A stretch of DNA of 53,964 nt, taken from assembly GCA_964619955.1 (NCBI GenBank), contig CAZUJF010000038.1, positions 1-53,964 of the forward strand, written 5' to 3'. The notes under the pieces are model-generated. The model did not search any database and was not told the DNA's origin. It saw only the letters and a list, made by a program, of their open reading frames with translations. Both the position numbers and the translations under genes were made by a program. The stretch is from JACQFK01 sp964619955 (lineage in GTDB: Bacteria; Planctomycetota; MHYJ01; JACPRB01). Shown here one piece after another: positions 16,686 to 24,788 of this stretch; within the stretch, counting starts at the first letter, position 1, and the number at the start of each line of letters is the position of its first letter.

Positions 16686-18074
16686 TCACTGGACGCGGTA
16701 CTGCCCGCCCGTCTTCTCCGCCAGGAGCCTCAGCGCCTTCGACTCGCGCCCCAGGCTGACGCCGTGGATCACCGGCTTGAAATAGCGGGCCTTCCGCGAC
16801 ACCGTCGCCGCGAGCAGCTCCTCGTCCACGATCCTCCCCCAGGTCGCGCGGCCGTCGGAGAGGACGACGATCGTGTCGATGCCGTCCTCGCGCAGGCGGC
16901 CGCTGTCGAGGGCCCCCGTGAACTGCAGGGCCTTTCCCAGGGCGCCGTAGAGGTCCGTGCAGTTCTCGAAGCCCGCGCGTTCGATGAAGTCCGCCGCCTC
17001 CCGCCGCGCCGTCGCGTCCAGCACGCGGGGCCCCTTCCAGAGCACGGTCTGGGTCCCCCCGAAGAACAGGATGTTGATGGAGGCCCCGTCGGGCAGCACG
17101 TCCAGCAGCCGCTTGAGCTCCTGCTTCGCGGCGGCGAGCCGGCCCTCCTCGCGCATGCTCCGCGAGCGGTCGATGAGGAAACAGACGCGCGTCGAGTCGA
17201 GCGGGACCTCGTAGAACACCGTCGGCCGCGCCCCCTCGGGCCAGCGGGGGGCCGAGGACACGTAGGTCCCCGCGAGGAAGTCCTCATGGTTCGCCTCCCA
17301 CCAGTCGCGCCAGAGGGCGGCGTCCGGGGGCAGCTCCGTGCGGGTGAGCTCCTCGAGGGTCTTCGCGGCCGCCTTCCGGAAGCGCGCGTCGGGACGCTGC
17401 ATCGCGCGGATCACGGCCCCGGCGGCGCCCTTGCTGCGCCGGACGGCCTGCAGCGCGGCATGACGCAGCTGCCACTGGGGATGCGCCAGGTAGTCCGCCG
17501 CCCGCTCGTCGAGCATGCCCTCGACGGCCGCCGCCTTCACGACGGGCTCCGGCTCCCGCTCCGCCGCCGCGCGCAGCAGGTCGCGGGCGCCCATGGCCGC
17601 GAGCCCCTCGAGCAGCTCGCACTTGAGGAGCCAGGAGCCCTGCCGCTCGACCTCGCCGGCCAGATAGGGCGCGGCGCAGGGTTTCAGAAAGGCGAAGATG
17701 TCCATGAGGGCCTGGTACACGCGCTCCGCCTCCAGGCCCTTCTGCTCCAGCTGCCGGATGCGCGCCGCGAAGAGTTCGCGCTGGCGTTCGCGGACGGTTT
17801 CCTCCCGCAGATCGAAACTGGGGCTGTCGTCGAAATCGAGGGCCGCCTGCCGGGCCCGCTCCGCCGACGCGATGAGGGGCTCGATCCGCTCCCGCGCCTT
17901 GGGGAGGGCCTGGACGAGGGCCTTGGCGGCCCGGACCGGATCGCCCTCGACGACCAGACCGGCCAGGATCTGCCGCACCTCGGGGAGGCGGCTCTCGCGG
18001 ACCGCCTCGAGCAGGCGGTCCCGCGGGTCGGACTGAAGCAGGCCCAGGGCGAGCAGCAGCGTTCCCATGCCCAT
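16686..18074 (-). CDS. HEAT-repeat and von Willebrand factor A domain protein
   Basis: A 462-residue exported protein with a short leader (MGTLLLALGLLQ). Residues about 20-270 are helical with HEAT-type repeats (QLRHAALQAVRRSKGAAGAV, DARFRKAAAKTLEELTR). The C-terminal third is a von Willebrand A domain: VCFLIDRSRSM near residue 298 supplies the DxSxS metal-binding motif, with NCTDLYGALGKAL for the conserved Thr and DTIVVLSDGRATWG for the Asp. This architecture is frequent in Planctomycetota and is thought to mediate protein contacts at the cell surface or periplasm. No partner is evident from the neighbours. Confidence 0.88.
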   Translation of the reverse strand: MGMGTLLLALGLLQSDPRDRLLEAVRESRLPEVRQILAGLVVEGDPVRAAKALVQALPKARERIEPLIASAERARQAALDFDDSPSFDLREETVRERQRELFAARIRQLEQKGLEAERVYQALMDIFAFLKPCAAPYLAGEVERQGSWLLKCELLEGLAAMGARDLLRAAAEREPEPVVKAAAVEGMLDERAADYLAHPQWQLRHAALQAVRRSKGAAGAVIRAMQRPDARFRKAAAKTLEELTRTELPPDAALWRDWWEANHEDFLAGTYVSSAPRWPEGARPTVFYEVPLDSTRVCFLIDRSRSMREEGRLAAAKQELKRLLDVLPDGASINILFFGGTQTVLWKGPRVLDATARREAADFIERAGFENCTDLYGALGKALQFTGALDSGRLREDGIDTIVVLSDGRATWGRIVDEELLAATVSRKARYFKPVIHGVSLGRESKALRLLAEKTGGQYRVQ

Positions 18075-18142
18075 GGGACGCCGCCCGGGACGGGGGGTAA
18101 AGCGGGAAAACGAGGGCTTCGCGCTTTTTCGAATACGCCCGC

Positions 18143-18171
18143 CTTGCCCCGCGCGTTAGGGATCTGTATAA
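18143..18171 (+). promoter_or_regulatory. sigma70-type promoter of the transglutaminase-like lipoprotein
   Basis: TTGCCC (18143-18148) and TATAAA (18166-18171) are spaced by exactly 17 bp. The predicted start near 18178 leaves a leader of about 38 nt carrying GGAG 7 nt before the ATG at 18216. Confidence 0.65.
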
Positions 18172-18215
18172 AAGACCGTGATCGTGTCCATTCTTCGTCT
18201 TGATGGAGCCTTTCG

Positions 18216-19295
18216 ATGAAATCCGCCGCCGCTTTCGCCGGGGTCCTCCTGCTCGCCTCCTGCGCGCCCGAGGCGCCCTCCTCCGCCGCGGCCGGCAAGG
18301 ACGCCTGCTGCCAGGACAAGGCGGCCGTCGCGAAGAAGGACGCCTGCTGCCAGGACGCCCCGCCGCAGCAGGTCGTGGCGAAGGAATTCCTGAAGCCCGC
18401 CGGCAGCCGGACCTTCAAGATCGAGTACCGCGCCCGGATCTCCGAGGTCCCTGCGGGCGCGAAGAAGCTGCGCGTGTGGGTCCCCGTCCCCTCCGCCTCC
18501 ACCGTGCAGGAGATCCGGAATCTCTCGTTTTCCCGGGAGCCCCGGATCGGCACCGAGTCGAAATACGGCAACCGCATCGCCTACTGGGAGCTGGAGAACC
18601 CGGCCGCCGCCGCGGAGCTGACGATGACGTTCGACTGCACCCGCCTGGAGATCGTCACGAATCTCGAGGCGCTCAAGGCCGAGGGCGCCGATGCGGCGGG
18701 CGACTTCGACGTCTTCCGAAAGCCCGACGCGCTGGTCCTGGTCGACGACGAGATCCGCAGGATGGCCGGGGAGATCGTGAAGGGCCGCAAGGGCACGCTC
18801 GACAAGGCGCGCGCGATCTACGACCACGTGGTCGCCCGGATGAGCTACGACAAGAACCATCAGGGCTGGGGCCTCGGCTCCACGAAGCACGCCTGCCAGG
18901 TCGGCAAGGGCAACTGCACGGATTTCCACGCGCTTTTCAACTCGCTCTGCCGCGCGGCGGACATCGCGAGCGGCTTCGAGATCGGCCTGTATCTCCCGTA
19001 CGAGAAGGGCAAGGTCGAGCCCCCCGGCGGCTACCACTGCTGGGCCTTCTTCCGCGTCCCGGGCAAAACCTGGGTCCCCGTCGACTGCTCCGAGGCCATG
19101 CGCCTGTCCGAGCGCCGCGAATTCTTCTTCGGCGGCCACACCGCGAACCGCGTGGGGATGTCCACGGGCCGGGACCTCGTCCTGGAGCCGAAGCAGGACG
19201 GGGCGCCGCTCAACTACTTCCTGAATCCCCACGCCGAGGCGGACGGCAAACCCGTCAAGGCGGAGAAGACCTGGACCTACCAGGATCTGGATTAG
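18216..19295 (+). CDS. transglutaminase-like lipoprotein with duplicated ACCQD motif
   Basis: A 359-residue lipoprotein (MKSAAAFAGVLLLASC). Just after the lipidated cysteine the linker holds two copies of KDACCQD separated by 8 residues (KAAVAKKDACCQD), a vicinal-cysteine repeat of unknown use, perhaps metal binding. An N-terminal beta domain (IEYRARISEVPAGAKKLRVW) precedes a transglutaminase core with all three catalytic residues visible: Cys in GKGNCTDFHALF near residue 234, His in YHCWAFFRVPGKTW, and Asp in VPVDCSEA. Such cores act as proteases, amidases or cross-linking enzymes outside the cytoplasm. It stands alone behind a good promoter. Confidence 0.85.
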   Translation: MKSAAAFAGVLLLASCAPEAPSSAAAGKDACCQDKAAVAKKDACCQDAPPQQVVAKEFLKPAGSRTFKIEYRARISEVPAGAKKLRVWVPVPSASTVQEIRNLSFSREPRIGTESKYGNRIAYWELENPAAAAELTMTFDCTRLEIVTNLEALKAEGADAAGDFDVFRKPDALVLVDDEIRRMAGEIVKGRKGTLDKARAIYDHVVARMSYDKNHQGWGLGSTKHACQVGKGNCTDFHALFNSLCRAADIASGFEIGLYLPYEKGKVEPPGGYHCWAFFRVPGKTWVPVDCSEAMRLSERREFFFGGHTANRVGMSTGRDLVLEPKQDGAPLNYFLNPHAEADGKPVKAEKTWTYQDLD

Positions 19296-19404
19296 GAACC
19301 CGGCCGCACGAACGCTCCACGCTGGGTTGTTGCCGGAGAGCCATTATGGATCGCAATAGTCGGCCTCTGGTATCTGGATGTCCTTTCCTGAGCGAGGCCC
19401 CGGC

Positions 19405-19743
19405 ATGAGCCACATCTACGGCATCGGCGCCGCCGAGCAGCCCTTCGTCGAGGCGGCCGCCGCGATCGCGAAGAACGTCGCCGGCCCCGCGGCGGCGGAC
19501 GTCGACGCAAGAGCCCGCTTCCCCCGTGAAGCCGTCGGCGCGATCCAGAAACAGGGGCTGGCCGGGCTCACGATCCTGGCCGCCGGAGGATCGGATCCCC
19601 GCGGCGTCCGCAAGGGTCACGAGGCCCTGCGCGAGCTGCTCGAGACGATGCACGAGAACCGCATCAAACGCCTCGAACACGCAGGCTTCTCCGCCGCCCA
19701 GGCGAAAACCCTGTCCGACCTGCACACGCCCAATTTCATGTAA
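19405..19743 (+). CDS. small protein, acyl-CoA dehydrogenase N-terminus-like, ending LHTPNFM
   Basis: A 112-residue protein in two parts. Residues about 12-55 resemble the first helices of acyl-CoA dehydrogenases (AAAIAKNVAGPAAADVDARA, FPREAVGAIQKQGLAGLTIL). Instead of the rest of that enzyme there follows a helical tail (HEALRELLETMHENRIKRLE, HAGFSAAQAKTLSDLHTPNF). It may be a decayed dehydrogenase fused by deletion, or a real small protein family. The start at 19405 has GCGAGG 7 nt upstream; an in-frame ATG at 19378 has no ribosome site. No active-site residue or FAD-binding segment remains, so enzymatic activity is unlikely. Confidence 0.6.
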   Translation: MSHIYGIGAAEQPFVEAAAAIAKNVAGPAAADVDARARFPREAVGAIQKQGLAGLTILAAGGSDPRGVRKGHEALRELLETMHENRIKRLEHAGFSAAQAKTLSDLHTPNFM

Positions 19744-19767
19744 TCCCTTCGGGGCGGCTGGGCCCGC

Positions 19768-21279
19768 TCAGCCCCGGCGCACACGTTCCGCGGCCGCGAC
19801 CATGGCGCGGAGTTTCTCCTCCGCGACCCGCGCCGAGGCGACGGGGTTGTCGGCGAACGTCGCGAAGCCGCAGTCCGAATTGAGCAGCACGCGTTCGGAG
19901 CCGAAGACCTTCACGGCTCTCCGCACCCGTTCCGCGATTTCGTCCGGACTCTCCACGCGCTCGTGTTTCTGGTTCACCACCCCCACGCCGATGCGGCGGT
20001 CCGGGGGAAGTTCCCGCAGGATCTCGATCTCGCCCGCGCGCGGCGTGCAGAGCTCGAGGAAATAGGTCCCCACGTCGAGGGCCTGCAGGGTGGGGAGCAG
20101 CGGCCGGTAGTCCCCCGCCAGGGCGGCGCTTTCGTCGCGCGTCCAGTTGCCGCGGCAGATGTGGACCGCCACCCGGCCCCGGGGCGCGCCCTTCACGACC
20201 GCGTTGATCAACTCGCGGGCAAAGGCCAGCTCCACGGACGCCTCCCCCTTCTCGCTCAGGGTTCCGCACATGAAGGAACGGCGCTGTTTTGCCCCCGTGA
20301 ACACCACCTCGGTCAGCACCGGCTCGTCGAACTGCACGACGGCGGCCCCGGCGGCCAGGAGGAAGAACAGCTCCTCCCGCAGCACGCGGACGATGTCCAC
20401 CGAGAGATCCTCGCGCGACCGGTAGGCCTTGTCGGAGATGCATTCCATCCACATCGTCCGCGTCAGCAGATACGGCCCCGGCAGCGCCACCTTCACCGGT
20501 TTGTCCGTCAGCGTGCGGACGAAGGCCAGTTCGTGCACCGCGAGGGGTTTCGAACGGCCGAGGGGGCCGAAGACGGCGGGGTGGCGGACCTCGGAGGCGG
20601 GCACGTCCAGCGACTTCATCTCCCGCTCGAGTTCCGCCGGGTCGTCCACCAGCGGCAGCAGGTCGGTGAGCGGGATGAGCTGGCAGTTGTCGAGGATGCC
20701 GCCGACGAAGCTGGAATAGTTGTCGCGCCGCTGTTCGCCGTCGCTGACCACGTCCACTCCGGCCCGGATCTGGGCCTCCACGGAGAGCCGGACGGCGTCG
20801 TCCGCCGTCGCCTGGAAATCCGCCTCGGACAGGCGGCCCTCCAGATGCTCGTGCACGGCCTGGACCATCCAGCGGGGCCGGGGCCAGCTGCCGATGCCCA
20901 TCACGGAGAGCGGGCGCAGCGCGGGAGCCGGCGCCGGAACCGGCAGCTCGTGGGGAATCGTCACCGCGACCGGCCCGCGAGGGACGGGCTTCGGGGGCGC
21001 CGCCTCGGCGCGCCGCCCGGAGTACGGGCCCTTGGAGACCATGTAGCTCCGCTCGCGGCCCCGGCGGGTCCAGGAGACCAGCGTGTTGCCGGTCATCCGG
21101 CACCAGGCCGGCAGATCGCCCTCCACCGAGGTGTCCGTGGAGCGGATCTCCAGCAGCTGCCCGGCGGCCAGCGGATCGATGTGCTGCCGGATCAACAGCA
21201 GGAGCCCGTTGCCGCAGTCGAGATCGCCGCCGTCGAAACTGCTATCCGGCGGGTGCGGATGACGTTCGACGGGATCCAC
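19768..21279 (-). CDS. TusA-like domain fused to cobalamin-independent methionine synthase (MetE C-terminal)-like zinc transferase
   Basis: A 503-residue fusion. Residues about 8-85 are a TusA/SirA-like domain (SSFDGGDLDCGNGLLLLIRQ, DLPAWCRMTGNTLVSWTRRG); the usual CPxP active motif is CGNG, keeping the cysteine. After a linker, residues about 125-500 form a MetE/UROD-fold domain of the family that includes epoxyalkane:coenzyme M transferase: LSVMGIGSWPRPRWM, VVQFDEPVLTEVVF, and the zinc ligands in VAVHICRGNW (about 370), FLELCTPRAGEIE and LLNSDCGFATFA (about 465). It should activate a thiol on zinc for methyl or alkyl transfer. It starts with GTG, supported by GGGAG 6 nt upstream, 10 nt after dsrE-like. 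The substrate is unknown. Confidence 0.88.
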   Translation of the reverse strand: MDPVERHPHPPDSSFDGGDLDCGNGLLLLIRQHIDPLAAGQLLEIRSTDTSVEGDLPAWCRMTGNTLVSWTRRGRERSYMVSKGPYSGRRAEAAPPKPVPRGPVAVTIPHELPVPAPAPALRPLSVMGIGSWPRPRWMVQAVHEHLEGRLSEADFQATADDAVRLSVEAQIRAGVDVVSDGEQRRDNYSSFVGGILDNCQLIPLTDLLPLVDDPAELEREMKSLDVPASEVRHPAVFGPLGRSKPLAVHELAFVRTLTDKPVKVALPGPYLLTRTMWMECISDKAYRSREDLSVDIVRVLREELFFLLAAGAAVVQFDEPVLTEVVFTGAKQRRSFMCGTLSEKGEASVELAFARELINAVVKGAPRGRVAVHICRGNWTRDESAALAGDYRPLLPTLQALDVGTYFLELCTPRAGEIEILRELPPDRRIGVGVVNQKHERVESPDEIAERVRRAVKVFGSERVLLNSDCGFATFADNPVASARVAEEKLRAMVAAAERVRRG

Positions 21280-21289
21280 GACCGACTCC

Positions 21290-21652
21290 CTAGTAGGAAA
21301 CGGACGGGCAGGCCTCGCCCATGAACTCGACGAGCTTCGCCCCGCCGACGACGGCCGCGCCCCCCACGAGCGCGGTTTCGTCCAACTTGCGCTTCTTGAA
21401 ACAGGGCGAGCAGGTGAAGATCCTGCCGCCCGCCTTGGCGAAGTTCTCCATGAGCTCCTTGAGAGGCGAGAAGCCCTCTTCATGGATGCCGTCGGCATAC
21501 CCCTTCTGGGACAGGCGCACGCCCTCGATGCTGAGGAAGACCACGGTGTCCTTTCCCGAGCCCAGGGCCGCGTTGGCCACGACGAAGGCGACGGTGGCCT
21601 TGTCGGTGTTGTCCTTGGCGCAGCTGAGGCTGACGCAGAATTTTCCGGCCAT
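21290..21652 (-). CDS. DsrE family protein
   Basis: A 120-residue cytoplasmic DsrE/DsrF-like protein. The fold is recognised from FCVSLSCAKDNTDKATVAFV, GKDTVVFLSIEGVRLSQKGY and the cysteine motif GRIFTCSPCFKKRK near residue 80, which is where sulfur-relay members carry their persulfide-forming cysteine. DsrE and TusA proteins pass sulfane sulfur in sulfur oxidation and tRNA thiolation. Here it lies 3 nt after the Cys-rich TusA-like gene and 10 nt before the TusA-MetE fusion, so the three products probably work together on a thiol or persulfide. Confidence 0.9.
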   Translation of the reverse strand: MAGKFCVSLSCAKDNTDKATVAFVVANAALGSGKDTVVFLSIEGVRLSQKGYADGIHEEGFSPLKELMENFAKAGGRIFTCSPCFKKRKLDETALVGGAAVVGGAKLVEFMGEACPSVSY

Positions 21653-21655
21653 GGG

Positions 21656-22222
21656 CTAGTTCTCCTTTCGGCGGATGAAATAATCGGGCGGGCGCGCGGC
21701 CACGAGGTCGTGCCCGGTCATGCGACACCATGCGGGAATATCTTCGGGGGCGCCGAGGTCGAGCGCGGTCAGGCGCAGCACCTCGCCGGCCTTCATCGCC
21801 TGGAGTCGCAGCCGGAGCTCGAGGACCAGGTCCCCGCAGCCCATCTCTCCGGCGTCCCAGGTCCGGTTGAAGTCCGTCATCGGCGGCGCAGCCGGGGGCC
21901 ACAGGCAGGCGGGACGGGCGCCCGGGGCCGCACCTTCGCGCGCCCCCGCCCGCTCCCAGCCTGTCTTGAAGCAGTCCCGGAACTGCACGTATTCGTAGAC
22001 CTGTTCGCGCAGCTCGTCCAGCTTGCGCCCCATGTCGGAAGCCAGGCAGGGGGCGCAGCGGGGCGAGGACTTGTATCCCAGCGCCAGGCTCATCACCGCC
22101 TCGTGGCCGCAAATCCGCTTCGAGCAGCCGCGGCAGACGGCGCGCTCCAGCCGATCCAGCTCCGCCAGCAGGGCGCCGGTCTTTTCATCCATTCGGGCAG
22201 GACACTCGGCGGGCCCGGTCAT
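21656..22222 (-). CDS. Cys-rich (zinc-finger-like) domain plus TusA-like domain protein
   Basis: About 188 residues. The first part carries a cysteine-rich helical domain: VCRGCSKRICGHEAVMSLAL then PRCAPCLASDMGRKLDELRE and YVQFRDCFKTGWERA, a likely zinc or cluster site. The second part (about 115-188) is TusA-like: EMGCGDLVLELRLRLQAMKA and EDIPAWCRMTGHDLVAARPP, again with CG in place of the CP of canonical TusA. The two TusA-like domains of this operon share the AWCRMTG motif. The start is uncertain: ATG at 22222 lies 5 nt after the upstream stop and ATG at 22192 is an alternative; neither has a strong ribosome site. Probable sulfur carrier. Confidence 0.8.
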   Translation of the reverse strand: MTGPAECPARMDEKTGALLAELDRLERAVCRGCSKRICGHEAVMSLALGYKSSPRCAPCLASDMGRKLDELREQVYEYVQFRDCFKTGWERAGAREGAAPGARPACLWPPAAPPMTDFNRTWDAGEMGCGDLVLELRLRLQAMKAGEVLRLTALDLGAPEDIPAWCRMTGHDLVAARPPDYFIRRKEN

Positions 22223-22227
22223 CCGGG

Positions 22228-23196
22228 CTAGAACCGGACCTGCATCCCAAAATTGACCGCATAAGCCTCGTAACACTGCAGATCATGCACCGACGCATAT
22301 GCGGTGATCGGCGTGGATAGGTAGATGGAGAAGTTCCCCCCGTCCGGAGAGAAGTACAAGCCGGGGACATAGTAATACCATTCGCCGCCGGTGTTGCCGA
22401 CGGTCACTCCGTTTCTCGTGTCGTTTTCGGGAATCCAGATCCCGGCGAGATAGAGGGACAGGCCCACCATCGACTTCTTCGGGCCGTCTCCCCATTGCAG
22501 GGGGATCCAGCTCATGCCGATCGACGCCATCCCCGCATCCGCCGAATCGTATTCGGAGCTGCTCTCCCCGAAATTGAACACCCCGCCCACGGAACCCGTG
22601 AAGGTGAAGTCCCCCACCCCCTTGTAGAAGCCCGCGCTGGTCATCACGCCCCATTGACCCAGCCCGGGCTGCATGTACGACTTCTTGGGCTTTCCCTTCC
22701 ACTCCTGGTCATCCTCGCCCGTGGGCACGCGGACGTCGACTTCCGCATAGGCATTCCAGCCCGCCAGATCCGGCTTGGCCACCCAATACCGCCCGCCCAG
22801 GACCCAGTCGCCGAACCCGTGCGCCTCGTAGTAGGTGTTGTTGTTGTCCTGGGTACGCGCATTCATCACGTACGGAATCTCGGTCACGAACGTGATCTGG
22901 TCCGTGACGCCGTACTCGATATCCAGCGTCAGGCGCGTCCACAGATTCTTCACTCCGAGGTCGTTCTGGTGATCCACGTCGTTGCCTTGGATCAGCTTGT
23001 CCCCGTGCCGGTACGCATAGTCCAGCCCCACGCGACAGGATCCCGCCAGACGCATTTCGGCCCCACCGAGGCCGGGAAGCGACGCGCCGGTTCAACCACA
23101 ACCCGCCGTCGCCTGCGCCAGAACCTGGGGCGCCCAGACCACCGAAATCAGGAGCACCCCCACGACCGGCAGGATCCTTTGAATCTCGCGCCGCAT
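22228..23196 (-). CDS. outer-membrane beta-barrel protein with in-frame TGA at codon 35 (candidate selenocysteine, or nonsense)
   Basis: From an ATG at 23196, with AAGGG 8 nt upstream, the frame encodes a clear signal peptide (RILPVVGVLLISVVWAPQVL, then AQA), next A-G-C-G, a TGA at 23094-23092, then T-G-A-S-L-P-G-L-G-G-A-E and 275 residues of beta-barrel sequence ending in VRF, the typical aromatic end of outer-membrane proteins. Signal and barrel are in the same frame with only this TGA between them. Because a selenoprotein formate dehydrogenase is present at 37421, readthrough as Sec is plausible (Cys-Gly-Sec). A hairpin with loop CGGTG begins 23 nt after the TGA. A nonsense mutation is the alternative; the barrel without signal peptide (from 23055) would not be exported. 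It heads the TusA/DsrE operon. Confidence 0.6.
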
Positions 23197-23406
23197 TACG
23201 CAAACCCTTAAGAGGAGGCCTATTTGCTTTCGTAATACCACCTATCATATATCTCTATATTCCCCACGCGTCAAGCGTTTCAGGGAATGGGTGTAGACGG
23301 AAAGACTCGGCGCGCGGATTCTCCCTCGGGCCCCCGACGGGCGCCCCCACCCGGGGCCCTCAACTAGCATCAAGCAATGGTATTGATGGTATTTGCAATT
23401 GCTATA

Positions 23407-23435
23407 TTGACGGACGCCCCCAAGATCTTCACAAT
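23407..23435 (+). promoter_or_regulatory. possible promoter of the porin gene
   Basis: TTGACG (23407-23412) and CACAAT (23430-23435) are 17 bp apart; the -10 is only a partial match. The rest of the 266 bp divergent gap from 23197 is unusually AT-rich (TATCATATATCTCTATATTC near 23240) and holds the opposing promoter area of the barrel gene, plus an AGCAAT/ATTGCT dyad around 23373-23404. Confidence 0.4.
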
Positions 23436-23462
23436 GCCCCTCTGAATCCTTGAGGACGGATC

Positions 23463-24788
23463 ATGATCGAACTGTTGATTGCAGTCGCCCTGGCCCTGCC
23501 CGCCCAGGAGCCCGCCAAGCCCGCGGAAACCCCGGCCCCGGCCGCGACGACTGCGCCGCCGCTCACGGACTTCCCCCTGGAGGTCTATTACCGCGACGGG
23601 CTGCGCTTCAAGACGAAGGACGGCAACTTCGAGGCCCGCATCGGCGGGCGCCTGCTCACGCATTACCGCCTGATCGTCGACCGGCCGGACGACTCCACGC
23701 TCGCCGACGGCCTCCGCACCGTGCCCGACAGCTTCTTCGTCCGGCAGGCGCGCCTCGAAGTCGAGGGCACCGTCCTCAAGGAGTTCGCCTTCAAGGTCCA
23801 GACCGACTTCCCCAGCGGCACGTACAACCAGTCCACGGGGGCCGGGCCGTCCAGCACCTCCGGCTCGCTGCGCGACGCCTTCGTCGAGTGGCGCAAATAC
23901 CCGGAATTCAAGATCCGCATGGGCCAGTTCTACGTGCCCCTCAGCCAGGAGGATTTCTGCTCTACCCGCTTCATCGACTTCGCCGAGCGCTCGAACATCA
24001 ACCGCCTCATGCCCGGACGCGAGATCGGGATCCAGTTCGCCGGCACGCTCTTCGAGAAACACCTCGAATACAACGCCATGCTGACCAACGGCCAGTCCCT
24101 CCTCGTGGAGAACGGCCGGAACGTCACGGACTCCAACGACGAGAAGGAGGTTGTCGGCCTGGTGAAGGTCCAGCCCTTCGTCGGAACGGAGCTCGCCGCG
24201 CTGCAGAAGCTGAAGCTCGCGCTCGGCGGATCCATCACCGACGTGGATTCCACCGCCGGCACCGGCTTCGACCTGGTCTCGACGGAACTCTCCGTGATGT
24301 GGCTCGACGCCACGGGCGGGGCTTTCGACGGCATCCGCTGGCGCCTCGTCCCGCAGATCTCCTGGAGCTGGGGCCCCGCGGCCCTTCGCGCGGAATATCT
24401 GATCCGCGAGGACGGCCTGGCGTCCGGTTCCGCCGAGGAGGAGATCCGCTCCCGGGGCTGGTTCGGACAGGCCACCTATATCCTCACCGGCGAGACGAAA
24501 ACGCTGGAGGACCGCATCGTGCCCGTCTCGTCGTGGGGCGCGCTCGAAGTCGGCCTGCGCTATTCCACGCTGAAGATCCTGGACATCTTCGATTCTGGAA
24601 TCGCGGCGTCGGCGGGCAATGCCGACCGCATCAGCGCCTGGACCCTTGGCCTGAACTGGTGGGTCACGCGCAACGTCCGCTTCTCGGCCAACGGCATCTA
24701 CGAGATCTACTCGGACCCCCTCGCATTCGACAACCGGAGCGACAACACCCTGGTGGGTTTCCTCTTCCGGGCGCAGGTGGATTTTTAG
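23463..24788 (+). CDS. phosphate-selective porin O/P-type outer-membrane porin
   Basis: A 441-residue porin with signal peptide (MIELLIAVALALPAQ), a Pro/Ala-rich linker, then an OprP/OprO-like barrel: FKTKDGNFEARIGGRLLTHY, FFVRQARLEVEGTVLKEFAF, QTDF, KIRMGQFYVPLSQEDF and RLMPGREIGIQFAGT are typical strand motifs of that family. It ends in phenylalanine (RAQVDF), the signal for BAM insertion. Actual selectivity is not inferable. GAGG lies 7 nt before the ATG. Its 3' end overlaps the sulfite oxidase remnant by 4 bp (convergent). Confidence 0.88.
   Translation: MIELLIAVALALPAQEPAKPAETPAPAATTAPPLTDFPLEVYYRDGLRFKTKDGNFEARIGGRLLTHYRLIVDRPDDSTLADGLRTVPDSFFVRQARLEVEGTVLKEFAFKVQTDFPSGTYNQSTGAGPSSTSGSLRDAFVEWRKYPEFKIRMGQFYVPLSQEDFCSTRFIDFAERSNINRLMPGREIGIQFAGTLFEKHLEYNAMLTNGQSLLVENGRNVTDSNDEKEVVGLVKVQPFVGTELAALQKLKLALGGSITDVDSTAGTGFDLVSTELSVMWLDATGGAFDGIRWRLVPQISWSWGPAALRAEYLIREDGLASGSAEEEIRSRGWFGQATYILTGETKTLEDRIVPVSSWGALEVGLRYSTLKILDIFDSGIAASAGNADRISAWTLGLNWWVTRNVRFSANGIYEIYSDPLAFDNRSDNTLVGFLFRAQVDF

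Noticed and set aside
22228..23055. Barrel protein starting at ATG 23055 as a complete gene
   Set aside because: It would have no signal peptide, whereas one is encoded directly upstream in the same frame; the TGA needs explanation instead.
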